Shown one piece after another: positions 22,635 to 36,129 of a stretch of 64,000 nucleotides of DNA. Within the stretch, counting starts at the first letter, position 1; every line of letters begins with the position of its first letter. The stretch comes from Acestrorhynchus altus (taxonomy: Eukaryota > Chordata > Actinopteri > Characiformes > Acestrorhynchidae), in assembly GCA_034509495.1 (NCBI GenBank), contig CM067519.1:24645898-24709897 (forward strand), written 5' to 3'. Under the pieces are notes generated by a model that saw only the letters and a list, made by a program, of their open reading frames with translations, was not told the DNA's origin and did no database searches. The position numbers and the translations under genes were made by a program.

Positions 22635-23915
22635 CTAGTCTCCACTATTGTACCCTCTCTTTTTCTCCTGGTCTTGACACTCCTTCATGATGGCTATCTC
22701 TCTCTTTCTCCCTTGTGGAATGCTGCAATATGCTTCTTCCTGATAAACAAGTCTTCTCAGCCACCAAGGCTGCCGAGGCTCCCGCGTGGGTGCCGTTGTG
22801 TCTCGGACACAGGGAGGCCACGCACTAAGTCCAGCTGTGCCTGAGCCTGAGTGCTTGTTTCTCATGTTTCTTTGACCCGGTGCAGTTCAGAGAGGTGCTC
22901 GCGGTGACCAGACGAGAACAGAGCGCCCGTCCACATTCTCCCAGTCCTCCTGCCTGCCTGTGTCCATTAGCATCATGTCACGGCTTTATCGTGCTGCTCG
23001 CTGGCACAGGCCGAGGCTCCTCGCCTCCCCTTTCGCCTCATCACACATGCTTCAGCACTGTTCGTAATCTTGCTGTTTTGTTCTGAATGTACCTTTCTTG
23101 CGCTCCCTCCTTTCACCCTCCAAATGTCACGGTGACTCAGCTCAATTTAAGTGTCACTTCAGCATCAGGCAGTTAGACGTCTAATTAGATTTGTTAACGA
23201 AAGGAATATCCAAGTCAGCCGTTACTTAATTATTCTGCTTAAGCCGTGACTTCAAGACTTGACACTAGCTTGGTAAACATTGCAAGATATGCTCTGGAGA
23301 GGCTGACAAATTCTGCCTGGCCTGTCATAGTTTAAGATCACAAGTGGAACTGTCAACTGGAGCTGCTTTCTGCCTTGGAGGAGTGCAGGCTTGATTGCTG
23401 GTGTTTACAGTAAAGTGAGTAATATCTGTTATAGAGAAGCACATTTAGAATTGGAGACGATGCACTAATGAATGGGACTGTATTCCTATTTTGGCTGTAT
23501 TTTATCTGTACAGTGTGGGATGATATTGAAATCCAGGACTAATACTGGGGACAATCTCAATTAATATTTGTAAGGAAGGGGTGCCATGTTTGAGTTTGGA
23601 AAATGCTGCTTTACAGGACTGGTGTCCTGTCCAGGGGTTCATTTTGTGTTGTATTTCAACCCTGACCTCTAGATGGCACTGTTGCACTCCCTGTCCACAT
23701 CCCACCGTTCTGATCTAGGGCTGCAACAAACAACTATTTCGATAGCCAGATAATCTATTGGTTGTGGAAATTAATTACATTAATTGATTACTCTTATGTA
23801 GCTGTCTTTTGAATTTAGCGTTAGGTCATTTATATATTTGCTAACTAATGATGATCATAAATAAGAATGACATTCAAAAACCAAGGATACCAGCAATAAA
23901 ATTGAACAAAGTAAA
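22632..23915. other. Stretch without recognised gene
   Basis: Several short open frames have no domain, conserved motif or splice context that I can support. Confidence 0.5.
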
Positions 23916-23917
23916 TA

Positions 23918-24000
23918 AATAGCAATGGGTGCAACTTAAAATAGCTGAATGCATTTATTAGAAGTGGTGTCCACAGATATTTGGACATTCAGAGTATCAG
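23918..24000 (+). repeat. Family A right-end fragment
   Basis: It carries gcaatgggtgcaacttaaaa, tagctgaatgcatttattag and ggtgtccacagatatttgga, colinear with the other family A right ends. Confidence 0.65.
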
Positions 24001-24029
24001 TCAACATCTAATAACATTAGGATGTTGCA

Positions 24030-24480
24030 CTGAGTGGAGGTGGTGCCGGGTGATATGACCTCAAATGAATATCATGATAAGTTGAACATTTTGCCTCGAT
24101 AACAATTAATTTAATGAACAAGGAAAACACCATTTTCTTCTGTACGAGCAGCTCGAGTTGCTCAGATGGTGTCTGGGGCCTCCTGCATGTTGCGTGCATG
24201 TCTGGATGAGGTGGAGTCACATGATTACACGTGTTAGTATGTTTTTCACGAGACAGTACGTGAGCACACACAGTGGGAAAAATGCTGGTATTGATTGTTT
24301 TTTTTAATAATTGCCCAGATCCCAGGGTTTTGACACCATACTTCACGACCAAACATCGATATTTCTCATCGATATGACATTGCAACGAAATGACTGTAGG
24401 CCTCGTTAGCTGTCATCACTCTACTACATCAAATTGACATTGACGTTAGACATTATCATGACATTGTATTTTGGTCGCCC
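24030..24480. repeat. Probable hAT-like dispersed repeat fragment
   Basis: The segments gccgggtgatatgacctcaa, ttttgcctcgataacaatta and catcgatatttctcatcgat resemble a common fish repeat with cgatat motifs. The segment is non-coding and highly diverged, and family assignment is tentative. Confidence 0.35.
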
Positions 24481-27400
24481 AACATCACAACCTGCTTTCA
24501 GCCAGATAATAATGTCTATTGGCATCGGTGGCCAGCTGTGTTGATGGACTTAGAGGAAACAGGACGTCACCAGCCGAATCGCTCCCACAGAGCGATGACT
24601 GACAGCTTGTCATGTTGTGTTTCTCTCAACCACCGTCTCACCTAAATGCGCATAATTGCAATCACAAAGAATCAACTTCAGTTTGGGATCGGCACCCGAA
24701 CCTGTCCGAGGAGGCTTCACGTCGAGTGGTTTTCTTTATTTTGTTTTCCTGTGTAAGGGAGCAACAGGCACTGGCGTGAGCATGCAGCTTGTAGAAGAGT
24801 CCCATGGGCCTGGGAGCAATGAGCAGAAGCTGATAGACACTGTCCCTGAATAGAGGGGGAGGATGCCATGTCGGGCCCATCTCTGGAAGTGTTGCTTGGC
24901 GGTCATAAAAATCCTTCATGTGCCATTTCATTGTCTGCCGTGTCTTGTCTCTCACCTCGGTCTGTCGGGAGCTCTGAGAACGCGTCCCGAAAGCCCTGGC
25001 TGGTGTCAGCCTGGTGAAATAGAGGTTCACAGGTAATGACTATGGCCTGTGACTGCACCTCACAGTCCCCCCGGTGACAGGGCACTGTCTGGCCGCGGCC
25101 AGGAGGGAATCTAGTGTCAAATTGATTCTCATTTCGATTGTCTCTGCGATTTTTGGGTGACTATGAGCTTCTGAATTAGCATGGAGGAGCTTGTTAAAAG
25201 AAACGTAATGTCACCAAAGTATCATTATCATCACCCAGCAGGTTTCAGCAGCATCTGACGTCTCTATTATCTTCGGGAGGAAACGCTGATTGAATGTTCC
25301 TGCGTGGAAGTCACAATTATTTCATTCTGGAATTTAATTAACCTTATTCAGATTTATTCAGTGAGATCTTTGAAAACAGTGAGGGCCTGATTTGATGCCT
25401 CTGGAAATCAGAGCAGATTGAGTTAAATCTTTCAAGTTTTTTTTTTTTTTTCATATTATGCAATTTGTGTGCCTCACTTTAGCATATGTTTGAAAAAAGA
25501 TCTTTTTTGAAGTGAATTTTTAGCTCAAGTTCCGGTTACAGCCTCACTCTCCTCTAGCAGCCTGATGCTTTTGGCGTTCTACAGATGGCCTATTTTCAGG
25601 GCAGTTAATGCCCCCAGTGAAGGGGCTGCGGAGCAGTGAACAGCCCCTTTACTGCCAGCCCCAGCGGCTTTCCCAAATCAAATGATCCACTTATGGCCTC
25701 CTTCGTCCGTGCCCTCTGCATCCCCTGGAGCCATGCAACCCTCGCTGTAATCTCCCACCATGTCTATCTGTCCCAGTGTGACCCTTCCTACTCATTCTCG
25801 CTGGTATCTTGTTGGCTTGTGAGCCCTCGCAAACAAGATCCATCTTGTTTACTTTGCCTTCCTGTTTTAATTCGATGAGTGTGGATTCAATCTCGCCAGG
25901 AACCACCAGGTGGTTAACATGGACAGATAATTCTTTGCTAAACAGTATTGAACTGGCAGGTTGGCTCTCAGATTTGTAGGCCGATAGGGTCAATTCTGTT
26001 CCTGTGAAATCAGTATGATGTCGTTTTGCGCATGAACATTTTGCAGGACCTTGTCAATGTGTGAGCTGCCTTTCCTGGTGTTGTGCAGAATGCCGTCTCC
26101 AGGAATTCCTTCCGAATCCATCTCCCTTTGTGTGTATGCATCACCTCGGGCAATTACCTTCAGATTCCTTTTAGTTTCTGTTCATAAAAATCAATCAATC
26201 AAAGTTTATTTATGTGTCACTGATATATTGAGCATGCCAAAAGGAAAAATAATCCCTCAGTTTGGGAGGAATAGTCTGCCTCAATCTCCTGTAACTGTTC
26301 CGAAAGTCTGAACCATCCAAAATTGCGAATGAACTGGACCATTCTTCAGTAGATCAAGATCGAGACCAACTCTTTAGGTCAGACCAAATTCTGCTTCTCT
26401 GGTCTGGACTGTGGTATTTGGCAACTTTGCAAATTTGGTTCGGACCAAACAAGGTAGGAGTGATTGTTTAAAATCATCAATAAAAGCATCAATTCCAGTT
26501 AGTTGGTGCAATCTACAATCGAGAAGGTGCCTTGACCTGGAGAGCAGGGCTAAATGGGGATAATGTTAGCTCTGCTGCTGCATATTCTCACTTCCAATTT
26601 CTCGACATGCTTATTCACAGTCTCTGCAGTGTAGCAGCCTGCAGGCTAAACCCTGCCTGGCACTGATAAGTTGTACACTAGCCGGCCACCCAACCTCCTT
26701 TCCCCTCCCTCCTTACTCGCTCCCTCATTCCCCCCTTTCCCGCCTTCATTCCTCATCTGTTACCTTATTTTAGAAGGAGATGAAGATAGGAGAAACTGCA
26801 ATTCGTCAGCCAGGATCTATATTACTGTTATTGATTGACATCTTGTGATTTTGTTGTGTCCCGCCTTGTTTGGTCGTGCTCGCTGTGTTCAACAAAGTAA
26901 GACTCGAACAATTTTTTGTGCTGCGTGGAGGTGCACTAAAGGTACTTTCAGGTTAACTGCTTTTATGTGCAGCACTAAGGTGAAAGCGTATGTTCAGCCT
27001 GCCCTGCACTTTCCACTGTCCTCCAGCCCTGCATTACATCTCAGGATATTCATGAGACCCTCTCGAATACACCCTCTCAAAGCCCTCCACGATCGCCCAG
27101 CCACTTCCACCGCTGGTATACTATTAATTTCAGCCTCGTCTCCACCACTACCCTCCTCTCCATGCCACTATGGAGGGCTGGGCACAGGAGGAGGCCTGCT
27201 TTTAGTCTACGTCTGTGCACAGGAGGAGATTTGCTTTTGGCAATGTTGCATAAAACTCTGCAATTCCCATTACCTGCCCCAGTATGTGCACCAGTTTAAA
27301 TATGTCACATAATGCAATGCATATTGAGTATGTTATGATGTTGGGATTCTGACCAGGATGAAAAAAGCATGACATACCATTCACGCAGGGTGTCATCTTC
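24481..27400. other. Stretch without recognised gene
   Basis: About 2.9 kb of moderate-GC DNA. It holds a T-run at 25438-25451 and a 155-codon open frame (26845-27312) that has no domain and probably arises by chance. Conserved non-coding DNA may be present but cannot be judged from one species. Confidence 0.5.
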
Positions 27401-27404
27401 TATG

Positions 27405-27476
27405 TCTTCTTCTTCTTCTTCTTCTTCTTCTTCTTCTTCTTCTTCTTCTTCTTCTTCTTCTTCTTCTTCTTCTTCT
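27405..27476. repeat. (TTC)n microsatellite
   Basis: About 24 uninterrupted TTC units. This homopyrimidine tract can form triplex (H-DNA). Confidence 0.98.
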
Positions 27477-27479
27477 CTC

Positions 27480-28930
27480 CTACATGGATTAGTATACAGT
27501 TATTAATTCAACAATGAACAGAACTGAACCAAACAGATCAGTGCAGGCCTAGGAGGAACAACAGTGTGTGAGGTTCCCTGCACAGAACCCTCATCATTCA
27601 GCTACGCCAAGAAAAATGCAGTTTCTATTCCAGGGTCCCTTAAACACCTGCAGAGCCGTACTTCCACATGTACATGCATCGATTATTTAAGACAATAGAG
27701 GAACAAAGGCAATAAGAAAAAATATGCATTCAAAGAGCATTCATCAGCCGTGTGAAGAGGTCAGCGAGACACAGATGGAGAACGTTGGAACAGAAGCCCC
27801 CCTAGAAATAAAGGCGAATAATGAAATTACATATTAGTGTCCATATTTAAGCCCTTGTTATCAGCAATCCTTGCAACATTGAATCGGTCTTTGTGCTCCA
27901 GTTGCTATGGCTACCCGAATTCCAGTTGATGGCCAAACTTTTTTGAGTCTTTCTCTCTCGTTCTCTTGTTCTTTCCGTCCATTTTTATTCACCATGTCTG
28001 TCTTTTCCCTTCGTACGCTTCTCTCTCTCTCTACAGATAAGTGTTTACTGAGCCTTTTCTCAGCATCTGACCAACCGTTCCTCCATCTATCTATCTGTCT
28101 TTCTACTTTAATATGATCCTCAGATCTCTCTGTCTGCAGGTTTATTTTTTTTTTACCTCTTTTTGTAATCAAGGCCAGCGCTCTTGATTGCTTAGCAACT
28201 AATTGAACATCAAAACGCATTTAAAAAATCAAGTGTTAATCTGCATTGCTCCTCCTCCTCCTGGAGCGTGCCATTTGTTTCATCCTTTCATAAAGTCAAA
28301 GGCCTTCACCCACGCACACCCCGGAAGAAAAGACGAGTGTGCAGGTGCTTTTGCTGTTTTAATAGGGCTGGAGTTAAAGGAGGTCATTGAGATCCCTCAT
28401 AGCATCTCTGGTGCAAGCCAGCAGACCAGTATGAGCAATATATATATACTGGTATATACACACACACACAGTATATACAGTGCCTGCACAGGGGATTTTG
28501 GCACCCAAGCACATTATTTAAATTCCTTTCTCTGAGCAATAAGAGAGGTGACCAAACCAGGTGTTGGATGGATGAATAAGTTCCCCAGAAGGAAGTGTGG
28601 GTGTCAGGAATGCACTGAAGAAAAGGCGAGGAGGCGGACGTACTCACAGGTTTGAATATATTAACAAAACAAACCACCAGGATACACACACGAAACACAC
28701 GCTGACATTGAAACAAACACAAAAACCAACAAAACGGACCAAGACAAAGGACCGTATATACACAGACAGGACTAGAAACACTTGGGGCTGATTAACAAAT
28801 GGGCAGGTTAAAAAAAGAGACACAGTGGGAATGGGGTAGATCTAGGGCGGAGACGAGACCTAAACAAAACATAGATGTGTGCAAAAAGCATGAGAGCAAA
28901 CCAATACAGGTGCATTTAAAATGTAATTAA
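27480..28930. other. Stretch without recognised gene
   Basis: It contains a CT-rich segment at 27950-28030 and a short TA/CA run at 28438-28475. No gene is supported. Confidence 0.5.
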
Positions 28931-28937
28931 AATGTAG

Positions 28938-29490
28938 ATCTGGTTGAATGTTCTCGCTCGGTTCTGCAGATGGTGTGGTAGGGGTGGAGTGTTGATAGAG
29001 CCTCCAATAACATCCCACACATCTTTAATCAGGGATAGATCTGGAGATGAGACCGACCATAGCATAGTATCTGTCTTCAAGACGAGATCTTGAGATGGCA
29101 GCAGTATGTGGACGAGCGTCGTCCTGTTGGAATAGAGCCCCGGAGTGTGTGTTCAGAAAAGGTAGAACCACTGTTTGCAAGACCTCATTAATGTAACGCT
29201 GGGCTGTTAAAGTGCCTCTAATGAAGACCAAAGGTGATCTGGCACCATACGAAATCCAAACCTACCCAAACCATGACACCAGGCCTTCTGGATGTGTGAT
29301 GCATGACAACAAACCATTGGTGTCGGTGCTGACCATGGTGCCACCACATATGGATTCATTGGTCACCTCCACCAAGACAAAAGTGGGACTCATCACTGAT
29401 GATGACCCGCTGTCATTCTGAGTGACTCCATGACACCATTGTAGTCGTACATTGCAATTCTTTCTGGGTGCAACTATTTTTATGACAATG
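28938..29490 (-). mobile_element. Tc1-like transposon relic (family B), copy 3, best preserved DDE region
   Basis: The minus strand encodes ISDESHFC (around 29390), typical of the first catalytic Asp of Tc1/mariner transposases. It also encodes FQQDDARPHTAAISRSRL (around 29090-29140), holding the second. The third acidic region (SPDLSLIEN in other copies) is degraded here near 29020. The frame is broken in several places, and the N-terminal DNA-binding part is missing or unrecognisable. The element is dead. Confidence 0.85.
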
Positions 29491-29829
29491 AGAGTATAAT
29501 CAATACCAGAGCTTTGGAGATGTTTTAATGAACATACTGATGTAAAACCATAACTTTTTGGATGAATGTTATTAGTATTAATAGTATTTATTCAAATATT
29601 AGTATTTTTCTGAGTAAGTGTAAAAACATAAATAGTTACTCCACAATTGCCACTCCATCTAGTACTTCACCCAACACAGTGCTACCAATTTGGGAGGCTT
29701 AAGGAAAGCACATGCTTTCTGTGACACTGAAGCCAGCCAACATCTTTTCTAACTGCCTCTAATATGACAGAACATGCTTGGAGGAGAAACCAACAGCTAA
29801 TTCAGTTGCATCAGCAAACAGATGCCCAT

Positions 29830-30010
29830 GTTGGCTATGAGTGTGCTGAGTGATGGGGAAGAAGTTGGCCCAGCCTATCCACCTCGAAAGAGCAAGGCCA
29901 TTTAGTCTCCCTTGGACTCTTAGTAATGGATGGCTGTTGCATCACTGGGATCAAACTCAGAATCTCCTGAGCACCGGGCTGACGGTCAGCATTCTGAATT
30001 ATTTAAAAGT
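29830..30010 (-). mobile_element. tRNA-derived SINE-like repeat, reverse orientation
   Basis: The reverse complement carries ttctgagtttgatcccagtg, close to a tRNA B box (GGTTCGANTCC-like). It is followed by a block ending in ggtggataggctgggccaac. The same downstream block (gggtgggtagatggcactct) occurs on the plus strand near 39290, so both belong to one SINE-like family. Confidence 0.55.
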
Positions 30011-30159
30011 GGCTTACAATAACAAAGAGCTGTAGACTGTGGAGGATAGAGAGGATAGACTCTACACTCTAGACTCGTATAGGATGAGCGTCAGTAAGTT
30101 AGAAAATGAGTAATAATTTTATTATGTGACTTTAATTAGAATCAGCTAATAGTTCAATA

Positions 30160-30320
30160 GATTGGGTAGCATAGTGGATAACAACACAGGGTTCAGTTTG
30201 TTGGCCAGGTCAGCACACCACACTGGTTAATAAGCACTCTAATAAGAGTCCTTGGGCAAGACTACTACCATGCCTAACCAGCTGGAATGCCCGAAATGGG
30301 TACTTACCTTTACCACAACT
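30160..30320 (+). mobile_element. tRNA-derived SINE-like repeat
   Basis: The word TAGCATAGTGG at about 30168 fits the RNA polymerase III A-box consensus TRGCNNAGYGG. A weak B-box-like ggttcagtttg follows about 20 bases on. The later text (agtccttgggcaagactact) is typical of fish SINE bodies. No tail repeat is clear. Confidence 0.55.
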
Positions 30321-33300
30321 AATACAAATCCAGTTTCCTGTTTTTATTGATTATAAAGGTAAACATTTACATTCAGATTTTAGGGAAACAAAATAATCTG
30401 TATATTTTTTGATACAATTTTTATAAACCTAATTCCATCCTGGTCGGAAGGTATTGAATGTGACATGGTTACTGGAAGTCTCTTTTCATGTTTTATTTAT
30501 ACTATTCTGTCAAAACCCATAGAAAAGCTATTGCATTGATTAATACAATCCTTTGGGGTTCTGTGGTGTTCTGAATTCAGCAGTTAACACTGCATTTTCA
30601 ATGCCACAGGTGACCCTGAAGCTAGTCTCTTCAACATTATTCCCCTGATATACCTCGTGATGTTGAAGCATGTCAGAATATTGGAGATCAGGTGCTAGAA
30701 GAATAGGGTCCCATCTAACCATTGCAATCTCACCATTGTGTGATGAATAATCGGCAACTACTCCAGCTTTTAAAACTGCTGGAAGTCACAAAATTCTGAA
30801 TTTAATCTCTGTTTAGATGCCAAAGCAGCCATACAGAGCCTGTCCACGTGTACATGCTCAACCTGCATGCAAATCAGCATACAATTATAGGCACATGTCA
30901 GTGTTTCGTCAACACGTGGTTAAATTCATGCAAATATTTACAGTAAATTCAGTTCATTTTCATGTCAAATTATAGTAGTATTTTAGTATCAAAAAATTGT
31001 ATTTTAAAAGTACATCCTAGTAAGAAAACATGACACTAAGTTGGCCTTGTGTTCTAAGAATGTGAATGAATCATTTCTGTGGAAATGGTTTGGTTTCCAG
31101 AGGGATGACGCTCTACAAATTATGCCAAAAAAAAAATACATAATACATAAACAGATACATAAAGATATTCTAATCTTATACTTCAGGTTTCCATCATATA
31201 ATTGTACATCACCAGTTTTTTCAGTCATATCAGCCAGCCTAACAGTGTCCTAAACATGCCATGCAATGTCCAATTCTGACAACTTTCATAAGGACCTCAG
31301 AACATTTGAAGGTGAGAGCAATGTTAGTCCAGAGAAGATAATGAACAGATTTGTACCCATTGTTTCACCCCTTAGCCTGGTTTGTTTTGGCACAACATGC
31401 AGTATACTTGTCTGAGCGATTTATCATCTACCTGCATGTCCACAGTGAGGGAGGAATGAATCATGGCTGGCACTTGATGGCCTCTTTTTGCTCCCAGCCT
31501 GAAATCCCAAATCAGGCAATCTGTTGACTGCCCATCGCTGCCTGCACCAGTCTCTCGCATCCTCTCCGGATCCCAAGGTGTTTGTCTGTTTCCAACCATC
31601 TGCAAGACAGGCCCAAGACTGGCCTTGCTGGTGAATCATGCAGCATATCATGCGCCAGCTTCAGTCCCGCACTGGGCCTGCGTCGGGCATAACATTGTCA
31701 CACAAGCTTGACCCAAACCTTCACTCGGAGGTGACTCACTTCTTTGAGGCCTGTTCAGTTCTGCTGAATATTTATGGACCGGCATCGTCTCAGCTCAAGG
31801 TGACTGTGGCGCCGTCCCACCTGGGAGCCTGGGGTCGGCTGTTTCCTGGAGCTCGGCCCACTGACAAAGAGAGGGAGCTTGCTATTTTATTGAGTCATAT
31901 CACAGCAAGCAGCTGTCTGCAATTTCATTTCATTCCCCCACAGGGAACAGCATTGTCTTAGCCAATCTCTCGATACCTACACCTGACAGTGGGCAACATT
32001 GGAAAAAGAGGTAGGGATGAGGTCTGGACCTCAGATCATGAGGACAGGGCTTCCTAAATCATTGGCACTGGTGGGGAAATTAGCCAAGAACTTCTTGATT
32101 AGGGAGAGAAGCTAGTGCATTTGATGAGCGCATTGATTCTCCCCCATCACGGCTGGCGTTCCGCGCTGTCAGAGCCCTCCCCAGTCCCCCTCAATTAGCT
32201 CTCTGCCTAGGAGCCCTGTCAATCCCCATCTGCTCCTGTGCCTGTCAGTGGCTCCCGTCCATGGAGTGGGCAGGGAACTGAGAGAGAGAGACAGAGATCT
32301 CTGTTTGGAGGCACTGTGGCAGAAAACAAACAGGGCTGAATCAACGGTGTTTCCAAACTTGCACTGTGGGATCGTTTTACACTGATCCAGGAGGGCGTAT
32401 TGTCTGAATTATGATTGGAAGCCCCCTTGCCCCTCTTAAGGCCTTGCATTTATCAATGAAATGGGAAGGGCTCATTTTTCAGAGCGGTGAAGCCAAGTGG
32501 GAGAGAGTCCCGTTCTTTGGTCGTAATTGAAGCAAGTGTCAATAGCTTGTTGTTTTTCCATGCCCTGGGGGAGAATTATTCTTGATAAGTTGCATTCTGT
32601 GAAGGAAATTGTTGCCGATTCCCATGAGGGCTTGGCATCTCCTACATGCAGGGCTATTTGGACGGAGAGGGAAGGGACAAGTGCTTGTTCTTCGTCTTCT
32701 TATCTCGCCTCTCTGTGCAGATTTCAGAAAGCCTCTGTGGCTCTCGGTCAGCCTGTCGGCTGCAGTGAAACGGATCTGATTACACTGATTGGAGGACATC
32801 TTGGGTCAAGCTTTGCTTTTGTCCTAACTTGTGATTTTGTCAAATTTCACTGAAAAGGACAACTGTGAGAAAAGTACTAAGACGTATTGAATTGCTATGC
32901 TGACTTGACTGGGCTTGATTAAACTGCCACAAATTCCGGCTATCTCAAGGTCCTCTTGATTTTTACCTTCATTCTTTCCAATGAGGGATATTTGCATCTT
33001 TATCATTGGCCCAGACTTTTCCATTTCTTGTCACATTGTCTGCAGTTCACAGCCACCCTTAGTTCTTTTGAATACTGTAATTACTACCCATAAAGCAAAT
33101 GAGTCATGGCCCAGCTCCGGCACACACTTGCCCACATGGTCGTGGAATGATGGCGATAACTTGATGCTGGAACAGATCTCCATCAGGATACTGTTTGGCC
33201 AGTTTTAATCCAAATGCTGTAGGAATGCTGTACAAACATTTCACATGGCAGATTTGATATGGAACGCATACGGATCCAACACTAGAACAAACTTTAATCC

Positions 33301-34500
33301 AAAGCATAAGACAGCAAATAAGAGCAGAGCTCATTAGACAGCTTGTTTCATTCTAGGGCCAAACAATAGGGTGGTACATTGGACCAATCTTCATCCCCAA
33401 TGCAAGTGATACACCAGAGAACAATTTAAAACACTCTGTATATGTTATGCTTTGGAGCCTTTCAAATAAATCCCACATGATTACCACATAGTCCAGTGTG
33501 TATTGGTTTTTATGCCTTTGGTCTAAACAAACAACATGTACCTCTCCAGCCTAGCCACTAGGGAAAAGCACAAATTCAGTATGGGCCCAGAAACCAAGGC
33601 TTGACTTGTTTTCTCTCTAAGCCCATGTGACTAGAGTTAAACCACACACCTAGCAGGCCTTTTACACTGTATAGCCATCAGTTCTGGGATGTGATTACCA
33701 GTGAAATCTCATTGCAGTCGCCTACGTCAAGGCCCAAACCTGCAGCCTTGGCCAGAAGGGACCACCAGGCTTAGACATAACGAATCCTAGAAGGAGTCAT
33801 TGGTGGAGAAATTGAGTAAACCCCATTACCGAGCATGTAGCAAGGTCAAGTTGGGAAGTAGTTTCAGTCCTAGAGCCTAAGGGTTGGAAAGATCTTCTAT
33901 TACCCCAAACCTGAAGCAGGATGCGAGGGCTGTGACCCTATGAGTAAACAATCGCATTTTCACAAGCTGTGGAGAGGCTGTCGATATTGGCGCTGACGCT
34001 AACAACATCAACAACAACAACATCAACAGCGGCAGCAGCCTGGGCGGCAGTGCCAGCCCCCTTCCTGGTGGAAAACGAGCGAGTGTGGGTGACTCATAGG
34101 GCAGTCATAATGACCATAGACTCCCGTTAGCAAGATGTGTGGTGAGGGAGGGGGTGAAGCCACAGGCACTAAGCTCTGTGGAGGTGTTCTCTTAGCTGTT
34201 TCTGACAGGCTCAAAACCTGATGCTCTTCTAACGAGCCTCTTGGTAAATCTCTTTTGCCGCATCCCCTCACCACCACCACCCCCCTCCGCCCCTTCCTCA
34301 TCCTGCCGCCTTCCCGGAGTTATAAATAAACTCTTTGCCGCATTAACGTCCGTGTCAGACTAAAGCAGCAGCCTCCGCCGTGCCGCTCGCTGCAGAGGTC
34401 TCCACATCCAGCCTCTGCCATAAGAGGAAACGCTCTGCCTCCCTATGGCACACTTCAGACATTATCCAGTTAAACACCAGTCAAATGCAAAACAGGTTTG
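30321..34500. other. Gene-poor stretch, few repeats
   Basis: Nothing coding is supported. A partial copy of the family D repeat lies near 30800-30910. The segment 31370-34400 has few recognisable repeats and a moderate GC level. It is a reasonable place to look for conserved regulatory DNA of the flanking gene. Confidence 0.45.
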
Positions 34501-34509
34501 GAGGGGGAT

Positions 34510-34539
34510 TCTCTCACCCTCTCCCCCTCTACCTCTCTG

Positions 34540-34578
<39 letters not shown>

Positions 34579-34895
34579 CTCTCTCTCTCTCTTTCTTCCT
34601 TTCTGTTGTTTTCCACAGAGATGAAGAGAAAGAGTGATTGAGAGAGAGCGTGACGGTGAATGAGTGAGCAACAGAGAGATGGGGAGACAAAGAGGGAGAG
34701 AGAGGGAGAGACAGAGAGAGATATAAAGACCAGAGAGAAAAGGGAGAGAGAGAGCGAGAGAGTGAGAGTGTGAGAGTGAGAGCAAGAGAGAAAGAAAAAG
34801 AATGAGAGATTTTGAGTGAAATATAGAAGTAGAGAGAGAAAAGGAGAGGGAGGGAGAGAGATTGAAATAGAGAAAGAGGGAGGGAGAGATTATTA
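34510..34895. repeat. (CT)n array followed by (GA)n array
   Basis: A CT-rich run (about 34510-34600) is followed, after about 35 mixed bases, by some 260 bases of GA-rich purine repeat with frequent interruptions. The two parts are roughly complementary, so a long imperfect hairpin is possible. All overlapping Ser-Leu or Arg-Glu frames are artefacts. Confidence 0.95.
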
Positions 34896-36070
34896 GAAAA
34901 CATTATATTTTGGAGCAGATAATTCTACAAGATAATTCTACAATACAATCATAGACCAACTGAAATGCTCTAATATGACTATTAATTTGTCTTATTTTAC
35001 ATTAACATTCATTCAGACTGTTTTTCATTGGACAGCAATGAAAGTATGATATTTCAAGCCTCTTGTTTAATGGTTGATCAGTTTGTCTCATAGCTTCTGA
35101 AAATCAGAAATCCAGAATCTCAAATTAGATTATCTCATTTTAAGGTTGAATAAATTCGCAGACAATATTGTCAGACTGTGTCGACAGTAAAACTAAAAAG
35201 ACTTGACATATCGTTCCTTTGGATCTATAAGGAAAATTGAGTCATTTACATATTCTTAATCTGTGACTTCTTAACATTGTGTGAGGTGGGTTTTTAACTC
35301 TTTATCTAGAACACAGAAAGTTTCTCAGAACTCACAGACTCAATATCTCAGAACTTCACAGAATGCAGAACCTTATGGTTCCAAGGGGACAATCTGTCAC
35401 TTTAAATGTAATCAATATAAAATATTAATAAAATAAAATGACATTAAATGTTATGGCAAAGGTGATGGCTGATACACATGTATAGGAGGAGCATGTGCTT
35501 GTCTTCACCCTCTTAGTGTCGGGAGCGTTGAACGTGATAGAGTCCTAATGGGCTTAAATGATTGTCTCGTTCCCAACAGGCAGGAAAATTGTGGTACAAT
35601 GTTTCTTGGGCTACAGTTGGAATTCTTTTCCTCCTGTTCCATATTTATTCCAGCCACAGCTGCAGTAAAACAGTGTGATTATCTAATGTAGCTAAGAGAC
35701 AGTCGTTCTGAACACTGGGACTGACTGCCATGACCAGCATCTCTAGTTTTAGCCTCTAGAATCTAGTTAACCTTCAGAGTAGATGAGGCTGGTATCTAAT
35801 GTTCTCCTCCATCAGTTTCCTCTTGTTTTCATCTGCCCATTTGTATTCTGCTCCACCTTTAATTCAATTTTCCCTCTATCTCCAACTCCCCCTCCTCCCC
35901 ATTACCTGAGGAGGAGCTCGGAGGAGTTGCAGACGCGCTTCAGTCCGATGCTCTCCAGCTTTAGTGATTATTCCCCTTCTCAGCCAGTCTCACTAGAGGA
36001 GGGTGTCCCTAAGCCTCTCTGAGGGAGATATTCGCTGGAGGTTTCTGGCAGAATCTTCTCAAATGCTCTT
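34896..36070. other. Stretch without recognised gene
   Basis: AT-rich DNA up to about 35460, then mixed DNA. I see no supported features. Confidence 0.5.
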
Positions 36071-36071
36071 C

Positions 36072-36073
<2 letters not shown>

Positions 36074-36107
<34 letters not shown>

Positions 36108-36129
36108 CTCTCTCTCTCTCTGTCTCTCA
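36074..36129. repeat. (CT)n microsatellite
   Basis: A CT run with a single CG interruption near 36105. Confidence 0.97.

Noticed and set aside
26845..27312. 155-codon plus-strand frame, among the longest outside lrrtm4 and the simple repeats
   Set aside because: No domain, no splice or promoter context, and low-complexity Pro/Ser segments. It is plausible by chance in moderate-GC DNA.
34600..34625. ttttccacagagatgaag as a splice acceptor
   Set aside because: It lies between two simple-sequence arrays, and the downstream sequence is a GA repeat with no coding content.
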